Notes under the pieces: generated by a model
Database searches by the model: none
What the model saw: the letters and a program-made list of their open reading frames with translations, nothing else
Told to the model about the DNA's origin: nothing
Source of the DNA: Hippophae tibetana
Lineage: Eukaryota > Streptophyta > Magnoliopsida > Rosales > Elaeagnaceae
Assembly: GCA_037013495.1 (NCBI GenBank)
Contig: CM072801.1
Location: forward strand, 72,339,816-72,403,815
DNA length: 64,000 nt
Direction: 5' to 3'
Shown: positions 26,801-37,943 of the stretch, in pieces
How the letters are laid out: every line of letters starts with the position of its first letter
How positions within the stretch are numbered: the stretch's first letter is position 1
Program-made: the position numbers and the translations under genes

Positions 26801-29800
26801 CGTTTGATTGTTTTCTACTTTCTTAAGTCAGATATCAGAAAAAAGAATTAAATTGTGTCCTTAAAGTCGAGTGTTTTCTTTCAATTTTGTTGTCATTCTT
26901 TTCCTATTTGGATTTCATTTCGTAGCTTTCCTTAGTTTCACGGTATTTTTTTCTCGTTATTACATTTTTGTGTTCAACCTATCTATGTTTTTGAAAAAAA
27001 CAAGAACGTTACTACAGTTCACAATTTCAAAACAAAAAGAAGTTATCAATTGGGGATGAAACTATAAACTTTCATAACTTTTGACTCTTATATCGAAACG
27101 ACTATTATAATATATCAAATCGAAACATGTTTCCATAATAAAAAACACACTATAGCAGTAGTTTTTCTATTATCATATTTTAACCCAGATTCTATCGTTT
27201 ACACTACTTATAGACGTCTTAAAATTTGGTCGCACCCTATTACCTTTTTTTGTGTTCTTGTTCTTTCGGATACCAATTCTATCATTTTAATCATGTTTTA
27301 AGCAATTCAACCTTTCTTATTCTGTGTGTTCCTAGGTACATATGTTGTCCGCGAAAAGGATTTGCATTGTTTGGTATCATAGCCTTGGTTGCTGAAAATG
27401 GTTTATCTATATTTATTTATCTACTTTTTGAATTTTAGATTTATAAAAATTTGTCGTTTGACTGTTTTCTACTTTCTTAAGTGAGATATGAGAAAAAAGA
27501 ATTAAATTCTGTCCTTAAAGTCGAGTGTTTTCTTTCAATTTTGTTGTCATTCTTTTCATATTTAGATTTCATTTCGTAGCTTTCCTTAGTTTCACGGTAT
27601 TTTTTTCTCGTTATTTCATTTTTGTGTTCAACCTATCTATGTTTTTGAAAAAAACAAGAACGTTACTACAGTTCACAATTTCAAAACAAAAAGAAGTTAT
27701 CAATTGGGGATGAAACTATAAACTTTCATAACTTTTGACTCTTATATCGAAACGACTATTATAATATATCAAATCGAAACATGTTTCCATAATAAAAAAC
27801 ACACTATAGCAGTAGTTTTTCTATTATCATATTTTAACCCAGATTCTATCGTTTACACTACTTATAGACGTCTTAAAATTTGGTCGCACCCTATTTCCTT
27901 TTTTTGTGTTCTTGTTCTTTCGGATACCAATTCTATCATTTTAATCATGTTTTAAGCAATTCAACCTTTCTTATTCTTTTTGTTCCTAGGTACATATGTT
28001 GTCCGCGAAAAGGATTTGCATTGTTTGGTATCATAGCCTTGGTTGCTGAAAATGGTTTACCTATATTTATTTATCTACTTTTTGAATTTTAGATTTATAA
28101 AAATTTTTCGTTTGATTGTTTTCTACTTTCTTAAGTGAGATATCAGAAAAAGAATTAAATTGTGTCCTTAAAGTCGAGTGTTTTCTTTCTATTTTGTTTT
28201 CATTCTTTTCCTATTTGGATTTCATTTCGTAGCTTTCCTTAGTTTCACGGTATTTTTTTCTCGTTATTTCATTTTTGTGTTCAACCTATCTATGTTTTTG
28301 AAAAAAACAAGAACGTTACTACAGTTCACAATTTCAAAACAAAAAGAAGTTATCAATTGGGGTTGAAACTATAAACTTTCATAACTTTTGACTCTTATAT
28401 CGAAACGACTATTATAATATATCAAATCGAAACATGTTTCCATACATAAAAAACACACTATAGCAGTAGTTTTTCTATTCTCATATTTTAACCCAGATTC
28501 CATCGTTTACACTACTTATACACGTCTTAAATTTTTGTCGCACCCTATTACCTTTTTTTGTGTTCTTGTTCTTTCGAATTCCAATTCTTTCATCTTAACC
28601 ATGTTTTTAGCAATCCAATCTTTCTTATTCTTTGAGTTCCTAGGTACATATGTCATGCGTGAAAAGGATTTGCATTTTTTGGTATCATAGCCTTGGTTGC
28701 TGAAAATGGTTTATCTATATTTATTTATCTACTTTTTGAATTTTAGATTTATAAAAATTTGTCGTTTGATTGTTTTCTACTTTCTTAAGTCAGATATCAG
28801 AAAAAAGAATTAAATTGTGTCCTTAAAGTCGAGTGTTTTCTTTCAATTTTGTTGTCATTCTTTTCCTATTTGGATTTCATTTCGTAGCTTTCCTTTGTTT
28901 CACGGTATTTTTTTCTCGTTATTTCATTTTTGTGTTCAACCTATCTATGTTTTTGAAAAAAACAAGAACATTACTACAGTTCACAATTTCAAAATAAAAA
29001 GAAGTTATCAATTGGGGTTCAAACTATAAACTTTCATAACTTTTGACTCTTATATCGAAACGACTATTCTAATATATCAAATCGAAACATGTTTCCATAC
29101 ATAAAAAACACACTATAGCAGTAGTTTTTCTATTCTCATATTTTAACCCAGCTTCTATCGTTTACACTACTTATAGACGTCTTAAAATTTGGTCGCACCC
29201 TATTACCTTTTTTTGTGTTCTTGTTCTTTCGGATACCAATTCTATCATTTTAATCATGTTTTAAGCAATTCAACCTTTCTTATTCTTTTTGTTCTTAGGT
29301 ACATATGTTGTCCGCGAAAAGGATTTGCATTGTTTGGTATCATAGCCTTGGTTGCTGAAAATGGTTTACCTATATTTATTTATCTACTTTTTGAATTTTA
29401 GATTTATAAAAAATTTTCGTTTGATTGTTTTCTACTTTCTTAAGTGAGATATCAGAAAAAAGAATTAAATTGTGTCCTTAAAGTCGAGTGTTTTCTTTCT
29501 ATTTTGTTTTCATTCTTTTCCTATTTGGATTTCATTTCGTAGCTTTCCTTAGTTTCACGGTATTGTTTTCTCGTTATTTCATTTTTGTGTTCAACCTATC
29601 TATGTTTTTGAAAAAACAAGAACGTTACTACAGTTCACAATTTCAAAACAAAAAGAAGTTATCAATTGGGGTTGAAACTATAAACTTTCATAACTTTTGA
29701 CTCTTATATCGAAACGACTATTATAATATATCAAATCGAAACATGTTTCCATACATAAAAAACACACTATAGCAGTAGTTTTTCTTTTCTCATATTTTAA

Positions 29801-32800
29801 CCCAGATTCCATCGTTTACACTACTTATACACGTCTTAAAATTTTGTCGCACCCTATTACCTTTTTTTGTGTTCTTGTTCTTTCGAATTCCAATTCTTTC
29901 ATCTTAACCATGTTTTTAGCAATCCAATCTTTCTTATTCTTTGAGTTCCTAGGTACATATGTCATGCGCGAAAAGGATTTGCATTTTTTGGTATCATAGC
30001 CTTGGTTGCTGAAAATGGTTTATCTATATTTATTTATCTACTTTTTGAATTTTAGATTTATAAAAATTTGTCGTTTGATTGTTTTCTACTTTCTTAAGTC
30101 AGATATCAGAAAAAAGAATTAAATTGTGTCCTTAAAGTCGAGTGTTTTCTTTCAATTTTGTTGTCATTCTTTTCCTATTTGGATTTCATTTCGTAGCTTT
30201 CCTTAGTTTCACGGTATTTTTTTCTCGTTATTTCATTTTTGTGTTCAACCTATCTATGTTTTTGAAAAAAACAAGAACGTTACTACAGTTCACAATTTCA
30301 AAATAAAAAGAAGTTATCAATTGGGGTTTAAACTATAAACTTTCATAACTTTTGACTCTTATATCGAAACGACTATTATAATATATCAAATCGAAACATG
30401 TTTCCATACATAAAAAACACACTATAGCAGTAGTTTTTCTATTCTCATATTTTAACCCAGCTTCTATCGTTTACACTACTTATAGACGTCTTAAAATTTG
30501 GTCGCACCCTATTACCTTTTTTTGTGTTCTTGTTCTTTCGGATACCAATTCTATCATTTTAATCATGTTTTAAGCAATTCAACCTTTCTTATTCTTTTTG
30601 TTCTTAGGTACATATGTTGTCCGCGAAAAGGATTTGCATTGTTTGGTATCATAGCCTTGGTTGCTGAAAATGGTTTACCTATATTTATTTATCTACTTTT
30701 TGAATTTTAGATTTATAAAAAATTTTCGTTTGATTGTTTTCTACTTTCTTAAGTGAGATATCAGAAAAAAGAATTAAATTGTGTCCTTAAAGTCGAGTGT
30801 TTTCTTTCTATTTTGTTTTCATTCTTTTCCTATTTGGATTTCATTTCGTAGCTTTCCTTAGTTTCACGGTATTGTTTTCTCGTTATTTCATTTTTGTGTT
30901 CAACATATCTATGTTTTTGAAAAAAACAAGAACGTTACTACAGTTCACAATTTCAAAACAAAAAGAAGTTATAAATTGGGGTTGAAACTATAAACTTTCA
31001 TAACTTTTGACTCTTATATCGAAACGAATATTATAATATATCAAATTGAAACATGTTTCCATACATAAAAAACACATTATAGCAGTAGTTTTTCTTTTCT
31101 CATATTTTAACCCAGATTCCATCGTTTACACTACTTATACACGTCTTAAAATTTTGTCGCACCCTATTACCTTTTTTTGTGTTCTTGTTCTTTCGAATTC
31201 CAATTCTTTCATCTTAACCATGTTTTTAGCAATCCAATCTTTCTTATTCTTTGAGTTCCTAGGTACATATGTCATGCGCGAAAAGGATTTGCATTTTTTG
31301 GTATCATAGCCTTGGTTGCTGAAAATGGTTTATCTATATTTATTTATCTACTTTTTGAATTTTAGATTTATAAAAATTTGTCGTTTGATTGTTTTCTACT
31401 TTCTTAAGTCAGATATCAGAAAAAAGAATTAAATTGTGTCCTTAAAGTCGAGTGTTTTCTTTCAATTTTGTTGTCATTCTTTTCCTATTTGGATTTCATT
31501 TCGTAGCTTTCCTTAGTTTCACGGTATTTTTTTCTCGTTATTTCATTTTTGTGTTCAACCTATCTATGTTTTTGAAAAAAACAAGAACGTTACTACAGTT
31601 CACAATTTCAAAATAAAAAGAAGTTATCAATTGGGGTTCAAACTATAAACTTTCATAACTTTTGACTCTTATATCGAAACGACTATTATAATATATCAAA
31701 TCGAAACATGTTTCCATACATAAAAAACACACTATAGCAGTAGTTTTTCTATTGTCATATTTTAACCCAGATTCCATCGTTTACACTACTTATACACGTC
31801 TTAAAATTTTGTCGCACCCTATTAACTTTTTTTGTGTTCTTGTTCTTTCGAATTCCAATTCTTTCATCTTAACCATGTTTTTAGCAATCCAATCTTTCTT
31901 ATTCTTTGAGTTCCTAGGTACATATGTCATGCGCGAAAAGGATTTGCATTTTTTGGTATCATAGCCTTGGTTGCTGAAAATGGTTTATCTATATTTATTT
32001 ATCTACTTTTTGAATTTTAGATTTATAAAAATTTGTCGTTTGATTGTTTTCTACTTTCTTAAGTCAGATATCAGAAAAAAGAATTAAATTGTGTCCTTAA
32101 AGTCGAGTGTTTTCTTTCAATTTTGTTGTCATTCTTTTCCTATTTGGATTTCATTTCGTAGCTTTCCTTAGTTTCACGGTATTTTTTTCTCGTTATTTCA
32201 TTTTTGTGTTCAACCTATCTATGTTTTTGAAAAAAACAAGAACGTTACTACAGTTCACAATTTCAAAACAAAAAGAAGTTATCAATTGGGGTTGAAACTA
32301 TAAACTCTCATAACTTTTGACTCTTATATCGAAACGACTATTTTAATATATCAAATCGAAACGTGTTTCCATACATAAAAAACACACTATAGCAGTAGTT
32401 TTTCTATTCTCATTTTTTAACCCAGATTCCATCGTTTACACTACTTATAGACGTCTTAAAATTTTGTCGCACCCTATTACCTTTTTTTGTGTTCTTGTTC
32501 TTTCGGATACCAATTCTATCATCTTAATCATGTTTTAAGCAATTCAACCTTTCTTATTCTTTGTGTTCCTAGGTACATATGGTGTCCATGAAAAGGATTT
32601 GTATTGTTTGGTATCATAGCCTTGGTTGCTGAAAATGGTTTATCTATATTTATTTATCTACTTTTTGAATTTGATATTTATAAAAAATTTTCGTTTGATT
32701 GTTTTCTATTTTCTTAAGTCAGATATCAGAAAAAAGAATTAAATTGTGTCCTTAAAGTCGAGTGTTTTCTTTCAATTTTGTTGTCATTCTTTTCCTATTT

Positions 32801-33280
32801 GGATTTCATTTCGTAGCTTTCCTTAGTTTCACGGTATTTTTTTCTCGTTATTTAATTTTTGTGTTCAACCTATCTATGTTTTTGAAAAAAAACAAGAAAG
32901 TTACTACAGTTCACAATTTCAAAACAAAAAGAAGTTATCAATTGGGGTTGAAACTATAAACTTTCATAACTTTTGACTCTTATATCGAAACGACTATTAT
33001 AATATATCAAATCGAAACATTGTTTCCATACATAAAAAACACACTATAGCAGTAGTTTTTCTATTCTCATATTTTAACCCAGATTCCATCGTTTACACTA
33101 CTTATACACGTCTTAAAATTTTGTCGCACCCTATTACGTTTTTTGTGGTCTTGTTCTTCCAAATTCCAATTCTATCATCTTAACCATGTTTTTAGCAATT
33201 CAACCTTTCTTATTCTTTGAATTCATAGGTACATATGTCATGCGCGAAAAGGATTTGCATTTTTTTTATCATAGCCTTGG

Positions 33281-33285
33281 TTGCT
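33281..33285. repeat. Target-site duplication, left copy (ttgct)
   Basis: The 5-bp 'ttgct' precedes the left LTR and recurs right after the right LTR at 44005-44009. Removing the element and one copy restores the normal satellite reading 'ccttggttgctgaaaatgg'. A 5-bp duplication fits Ty3/Gypsy integrases. Confidence 0.97.
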
Positions 33286-33510
33286 TGATAAGAGCTAAAT
33301 TATTGCATTTTTGTTATGATTTAAATGTTGATATTTGTGTGAAAATTGTGTTTATTTGATTATTTAATCCACAAATGTCATTTCACGGGTATTTCGTGTT
33401 TAAAGTGCAATTTCAGGTAAAATCATGATTTTGGAGAAGTTAGGGACAAAGTATAATGATCGGGATTGAATGAAAATAAAAAGAGAACAAAAATTTCAAA
33501 ATTTGGAAAT

Positions 33511-33873
33511 TCGCCGCCGGCGAAAACCTTATGGAAAAAAATGTTGAAAATCATGCAGGGAGCACGGATTATGGCCAAGTGAATCTCGCCGCCGGCCAAA
33601 TTATTCTCGCCGCCAGCCAAAGTATCTCGCCGCCGGCTAAAATCTTGGCGAAAATCTTCCCGAGAGCACAAATTTTGGTAAACTAATCTCGCCGCCGGCC
33701 AAATAATTCTCGCCGCCGGCCAAAGCATCTCGCCGCCGGCCACATTATGTTGGCCGCCGGCAAAGTATCTAGCCGCCGGCCACATTATTTTGGCCGCCAG
33801 CCAAAATCAAAAACCTAAATATTTAATTTTCCAGAAATCTCGCCGCGGCGAGAATAATGTCGCCGCCGGCGAG
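33511..33873 (+). repeat. GC-rich minisatellite in the 5' LTR (GCCGGC units)
   Basis: Irregular units of about 20 bp built on 'tctcgccgccggccaaa', with variants such as 'agccgccggccacattat'. Most units contain the palindrome GCCGGC, and the block also holds a perfect 14-bp palindrome, ctcgccgcggcgag, at 33839-33852. The block is a GC-rich island in otherwise AT-rich sequence and is dense in CG and CCG sites. The 120-residue open frame on the minus strand here (33423-33785) is a translation of the repeat and not a gene. Confidence 0.88.
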
Positions 33874-33924
33874 TTTCGTCCAAAAATACATTTTTTATGT
33901 TGTTTTGTTCCAAAATTGCCCCCC

Positions 33925-33944
33925 AAACCCTAGATCTATATATA
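33925..33944 (+). promoter_or_regulatory. Candidate LTR core promoter: telo-box plus TATA box (5' LTR)
   Basis: 'aaaccctag' (33925-33933) is followed three bases later by 'tatatata' (33937-33944). AAACCCTA is the plant telo-box found near the start of many housekeeping genes, and TATATATA is a good TATA match. The pair sits just downstream of the GC-rich block and is conserved in the 3' LTR. The transcription start is inferred to lie about 30 bases downstream, in the 'ggaaaagaggggg' region. No expression evidence is available. Confidence 0.6.
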
Positions 33945-34875
33945 CATTATGATGGAAAAGAGGGGGACGGCAAAGAGGGCAGATCTAAGTTATTTTTGGA
34001 GGAGAAAAGGAAATTTTGGAGAGAAAGGTTGGAGAAGCTTGAAGGATCATCACCATTGTTGCTACCAAGTCTTCATCTTCAAGAGTTCTTCATCTCTTCT
34101 CCTTAGCTTTTGTTTTCTGCATTTTATTCAGATTGTTTGTTCATGGATTCAATTGAGAATATGTTTGTTCTTAATTTCGTTATGAACTAATTCGTTTTTG
34201 CTAAGGCTATGATGTAGTTAAATCAAGGAAATCTGATTTCTTTTGTTATTGTTATATGAATTCATTGTTTTCAAGTTGAGTATTTATTTCCATGCTTAAT
34301 GCTTTTAAATTTCTGATCAAGATTTAGATGATTTGTTGCATTATATTGAGACCGAGAGGAGATGTGTAATGAATGCTTCTTGTGATAAATACCGTATGTT
34401 GAATGCGAGTTTGACACCTAATGCATGATGTATGTGGTTATTCTAGAAATTCCATAAATCGTAATGTGCTTATTTGTGATTAAATCTTCATAGAAATATA
34501 GTTGGTTTTCATAGATAAGTAATTCTAATATAACTTGAGAAAGAGTATTAGATAAGTTTGGGTTTTTCAACCATCACTTTTAACTTTGAATCTCATATAA
34601 CGTGACTTGAAATCGGATTGAATTGATTTAGCGAAATCAAATGCCTTAGCGTTTTTTTTAATCATTTGTGAAAAACATTAAATTTTGTTATTTGCGTTTG
34701 GTTTTATGTTAATTTGTTTTTAAAACAATTTCAACAATTCGGTTTTCAAATAAAATTAGGGTTAGTCAATTTCGGTACTTAGTAACGCCATTCCTTGTGG
34801 GTTCGATATCCGTACTTTTTGTACACTTTATTACTTGAACGATTCGTACACTTGCGAAAATAAGCATCAAGTTTT

Positions 34876-34892
34876 TGGCGCCGTTGCCGGGG
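34876..34892 (+). other. Primer binding site, tRNA-Asp type
   Basis: The 17 bases tggcgccgttgccgggg begin six bases after the 5' LTR. They are complementary to the 3' end (including CCA) expected for plant tRNA-Asp, the usual primer of Athila-type elements. This site primes minus-strand DNA synthesis. Confidence 0.88.
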
Positions 34893-35075
34893 AATGGTTT
34901 GATTTTATTAATATCGATACTACCTAATCTTAGTTTTAATTTGAAGTTAATTTGCTTTATCTTTCTTTCATTTTTAATTTTGTTTATTTTGCTGTTTTAT
35001 ATTATTTATCATAAAAAAAAAATTAACTTTGTGTTGTTTTTCTGTTAGTTGATTTTCTGGTTGTAGGATTTTTGT
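34893..35075 (+). other. Untranslated leader between primer site and gag
   Basis: AT-rich leader of 183 bases with an A-run near 35011-35020 and no coding potential. 'tggttgtag' just before the gag ATG resembles a splice acceptor, but nothing further supports splicing. It probably holds packaging signals, which cannot be recognised by eye. Confidence 0.6.
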
Positions 35076-37943
35076 ATGAGACGTACAAGAAGCCTTAACC
35101 TTCTACCATTTGATCCGGAGATTGATAGAACATATAGGCGTCTAAACCGAGAGAGAAGACGTTCAACTTCAGCTCCTAATAGACAATCAGCCATGGATCC
35201 ACCATTTGTTGAAGGGGGTGGAAATCGTAGAGCTTTGAGGGATTATGCTGCGCCTAATGTTGCTGGGACTACTTCGGGTATAAGGAGGCCAACTATTCAA
35301 GCTAATAACTTTGAGATAAAACCATCCTTTATCCAAATGGTTCAAACAAATCAGTTTGGGGGAATGTCAAAGGATGATCCAAATGCACATATTGCTTACT
35401 TTTTGGAGGTGTGTGATCTTTACAAGATAAATGGTGTGTCTGAAGATGCTATAAGATTGAGGGTTTTTCCTTTTTCACTTAGGGATAAAGCCAAGGAGTG
35501 GCTAAACTCATTACCACCGGGATCAATTACAACATGGAATGAGTTGGTTCAGAAATTCTTGTCCAAGTTCTTTCCTCCTGCTAAGACGGTAAAATTGAGG
35601 AATGAAATCACATCTTTTACACAGTATGACCAAGAATCATTGTATGAAGCTTGGGAAAGATTCAAAGAAATGTTGAGGAAGTGCCCGCATCATGGTATAC
35701 CGATTTGGTTGCAAGTGTCTACATTTTATAATGGATTGGTTTCAAACTATCAGGCAATGATTTATGCTGCAGCTGGAGGGTCTTTAAATGGAAAAACACC
35801 GGAGGATGCTCATGAGTTGTTAGAGATTATGGCAGAAAACAACAATCAGTGGCATTCAGAGAGGGTAATTGCAAAAAGACCAGCAGCAGTGCATGAAATT
35901 GATTCAGTGAATGCTTTGTCGGCTCAAGTTGCTGTTCTTTCAAGAAAGATGGATTCTTTGTCGTCCAGATTCGAATCCAAACCAACTGCACAATGTAATT
36001 TATGTGGTGGAAATCATGCTAGTATCGAGTGCCAAGTTGGAAATCCATTTGCTTCACCAAATGCTGAGCAAGCAAATTATGTTTCAAATTTCCAAAAACC
36101 TCAAAATAACCCATATTCGAACACCTATAATCCAGGTTGGAGAAATCATCCAAATTTGTCATGGGGAAATAATCAAGGGGGATTCAAACCATCATCATCT
36201 TCTTACCAACCCCAAGAGAAGAAACAAACAAATTTGGAAGAAATTTTGGGAAAGTTCATTGAGGAGTCAAGAACAAATTTCAGAAATCAAGAGGCAATTA
36301 ACAGGGACATCCAAAACCAACTAGGGCAACTTTCAAAGCAGATTGCAGAAAGGTCTCAAGGATCGTTGCCTAGTGACACAATAAATCCCAAAGAGCATGC
36401 AAAGGCTATTACATTAAGAAGCGGTAGAGAACTTGAGAATCAGAGGAAATCAGAGAAAAAGATGGAAGAATCAAAAGAAAAGCCATCAACATCCCAAGAT
36501 GTTCAACCTTCCCCAAATACGAAATATGAGCCTCCAATCCCATATCCTCAAAGATTGAATAAGAAAAAGCTTGATAATCAATTTGATAAATTTCTAGAAA
36601 TTTTTAAGAAATTGCATATTAACATTCCTTTTGCAGAGATGTTGGAACAAATGCCCAAGTATGCAAAATTCATGAAGGAAATTCTATCAAAGAAGAGGAG
36701 GCTGGGAGATTATGAAACTGTCATGCTAAATGAGGAGTGCAGTGCAGTTCTTCAAAGAAAACTACCACAGAAATTGAAAGACCCAGGGAGTTTTACTATA
36801 CCTTGCACTATAGGAAGTTGCAATTTTGATAAAGTCCTATGTGATTTAGGAGCAAGCATTAATTTGATGCCACTTTCTGTTTTTAGGAAACTAGGCCTGG
36901 GAGAAGTGAAACCTACTTCAATCTCTCTACAATTAGCAGACCGATCGGTGAAATATCCTCGAGGGGTAATTGAGGATGTTTTAATTAAAGTTGACAAATT
37001 TATTTTCCCTGTAGATTTTGTGGTGCTTGACATGGAGGAAGATAGAGAGGTACCATTGATATTGGGGAGACCGTTCCTTGCAACTGGAAGAACATTGATC
37101 GATGTCCAGCAAGGAAAGCTCATTCTACTGGTGCAAGATGAACAAGTGACCTTTGATGTCTTTGAAGCAATGAAATTTCCAAATGAGGTACATTCGTGTT
37201 TCCAAATTAACACTCTTGATAGGTTAATCTCAGAAACTTTTGAGGAGAGAACTCCATTGCTACCACTAGAAGCTTGCCTTGTGAAATCTGCAACACTTGA
37301 GGAGGATGATGAGGGAGTAAGACAATGTTCCGAATTACTGGCAGCATTTGATGAATATTTGCCCAGTGATGGAACATTCAAGGAGTTGGGAACAAATGAA
37401 AATCCAACCTCAGTGGTAAAGAAGGAAGCCAACAAGATTGAGCTAAAGCCACTGCCATCCCATCTAAGGTATGCCTATCTTGAAGACTCTGAATCTTTTC
37501 CTGTTATTATTAACAATTCCTTGAATGATGAAGAGGAAAACAAGTTATTAGGAGTTCTTCGCACTCACAAAACGGCAATTGGATGGACAATGGCGAACAT
37601 AAAAGGGATTAGCAACTCTGTGTGTATGCATAAGATCTTGATGAATGAGGATTACAAGCCTATAATTCAGCCACAAAGGCGCTTAAACCCAACAATGCAA
37701 GAAGTGGTCAAGGCTGAGGTGATTAAGCTTTTGGATGCTGGGGTAATTTATCCGATTTCAGATAGTGCTTGGGTAAGCCCAATTCATTGTGTACCAAAGA
37801 AAGGAGGAATCACAGTTGTAGAAAATGAAAACAATGAGCTTATTCCAACAAGGACAGTGACTGGGTGGAGAGTGTGTATTGATTATCGAAAGTTGAACGA
37901 TGCTACCCGAAAAGATCATTTTCCTTTGCCATTTATTGATTAG
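35076..37943 (+). CDS. gag-pol: Gag - aspartic protease - N-terminal RT (Athila-like), ends at in-frame TAG
   Basis: 955 codons. An Arg-rich N-terminus (residues 1-36) precedes a Gag core at about 78-265, which forms the particle. A zinc knuckle of the unusual form CX2CX3HX4C lies at C307, C310, H314 and C319, and a charged linker follows. The aspartic protease spans about 560-690, with catalytic motif DLGAS (D590) in place of the usual DTG/DSG and the second conserved box ILGRPF at 662-667. RT begins at about 850-870, with VPKKGG from 906, a lineage-typical insert, then WRVCIDYRKLN from 931. The frame stops at TAG (37941-37943) while still inside RT, and the downstream frame continues in register. 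The ATG at 35076 is chosen because it is the first in frame and opens the conserved basic N-terminus. Gag and protease could still be made from this copy. RT would be truncated unless the stop is read through. Confidence 0.92.
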   Translation: MRRTRSLNLLPFDPEIDRTYRRLNRERRRSTSAPNRQSAMDPPFVEGGGNRRALRDYAAPNVAGTTSGIRRPTIQANNFEIKPSFIQMVQTNQFGGMSKDDPNAHIAYFLEVCDLYKINGVSEDAIRLRVFPFSLRDKAKEWLNSLPPGSITTWNELVQKFLSKFFPPAKTVKLRNEITSFTQYDQESLYEAWERFKEMLRKCPHHGIPIWLQVSTFYNGLVSNYQAMIYAAAGGSLNGKTPEDAHELLEIMAENNNQWHSERVIAKRPAAVHEIDSVNALSAQVAVLSRKMDSLSSRFESKPTAQCNLCGGNHASIECQVGNPFASPNAEQANYVSNFQKPQNNPYSNTYNPGWRNHPNLSWGNNQGGFKPSSSSYQPQEKKQTNLEEILGKFIEESRTNFRNQEAINRDIQNQLGQLSKQIAERSQGSLPSDTINPKEHAKAITLRSGRELENQRKSEKKMEESKEKPSTSQDVQPSPNTKYEPPIPYPQRLNKKKLDNQFDKFLEIFKKLHINIPFAEMLEQMPKYAKFMKEILSKKRRLGDYETVMLNEECSAVLQRKLPQKLKDPGSFTIPCTIGSCNFDKVLCDLGASINLMPLSVFRKLGLGEVKPTSISLQLADRSVKYPRGVIEDVLIKVDKFIFPVDFVVLDMEEDREVPLILGRPFLATGRTLIDVQQGKLILLVQDEQVTFDVFEAMKFPNEVHSCFQINTLDRLISETFEERTPLLPLEACLVKSATLEEDDEGVRQCSELLAAFDEYLPSDGTFKELGTNENPTSVVKKEANKIELKPLPSHLRYAYLEDSESFPVIINNSLNDEEENKLLGVLRTHKTAIGWTMANIKGISNSVCMHKILMNEDYKPIIQPQRRLNPTMQEVVKAEVIKLLDAGVIYPISDSAWVSPIHCVPKKGGITVVENENNELIPTRTVTGWRVCIDYRKLNDATRKDHFPLPFID
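37941..37943 (+). other. In-frame nonsense codon (TAG) inside reverse transcriptase
   Basis: TAG lies between 'HFPLPFID' and 'MLERLAG', which are contiguous in the RT fingers/palm of related elements. Both sides are in the same reading frame with no indel, so this is a point nonsense change. No other stop or frameshift is seen across the roughly 5.25-kb gag-pol frame. Leaky read-through cannot be excluded, but no known read-through context is recognised downstream. Confidence 0.88.

Larger units (their letters stand above)
1..33285 (+). repeat. Tandem satellite array, ~655-bp monomer, left part
   Basis: Head-to-tail array of an AT-rich monomer. Taking the unit start as 'gtgtccttaaagt', units begin at 1, 655, 1310 and so on to 32746. 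This gives 50 complete units averaging 654.9 bp and a 540-bp partial unit cut by the retrotransposon. All units are in one orientation. The + strand is T-rich and purine-poor, with A/T tracts such as the poly-T before 'gtgttcttg' and 'cataaaaaacacac'. Each unit normally keeps the landmark palindromes AGACGTCT, CCTAGG, ACATATGT and CTTAAG. Units differ by scattered substitutions and 1-bp indels. Length, AT-richness and homogeneity fit a plant centromeric, pericentromeric or knob satellite. I do not recognise the family, and chromosomal position cannot be read from this window. No gene is seen in it. Confidence 0.97.
33286..34869 (+). repeat. 5' long terminal repeat (1584 bp)
   Basis: Aligns along its whole length with 42401-44004. 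By eye there are about ten substitutions, one 20-bp unit missing relative to the 3' LTR (in the GC-rich repeats), and two 1-bp indels, which account exactly for 1584 versus 1604 bp. It contains a GC-rich minisatellite (33511-33873), a telo-box and TATA box (33925-33944), and an AT-rich downstream half. The 69- and 78-residue open frames near 33.9-34.2 kb are not supported as genes. Confidence 0.96.

Noticed and set aside
1-33285. Search for a CENP-B-box-like 17-mer in the satellite.
   Set aside because: 'tttcgtagctttccttagtttcacgg' partly resembles it, but the required CGGG end and spacing are not met.
33423-33785. 120-residue open frame on the minus strand in the 5' LTR, with repeated WPAAR-like peptides.
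   Set aside because: It is the translation of the GC-rich LTR minisatellite. The 3' LTR version is broken differently. No domain is recognised.
33511-33873. Regular short GC-rich repeats looked like a CRISPR array.
   Set aside because: Units are direct minisatellite copies of about 20 bp without unique spacers, they sit inside an LTR, and the context is a plant genome.
34751-34768. Telomere-like 'attagggttag' in the LTR.
   Set aside because: Only one or two imperfect units occur. It is not a telomeric repeat tract.
34876-34892. Possible tRNA gene fragment.
   Set aside because: Only the 17-base complement of a tRNA 3' end is present, six bases after an LTR, which is the primer binding site of the retrotransposon.
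36752-37435. 227-residue open frame on the minus strand.
   Set aside because: It lies antisense to the protease/RT part of gag-pol, whose forward frame has clear domains. It is a shadow.
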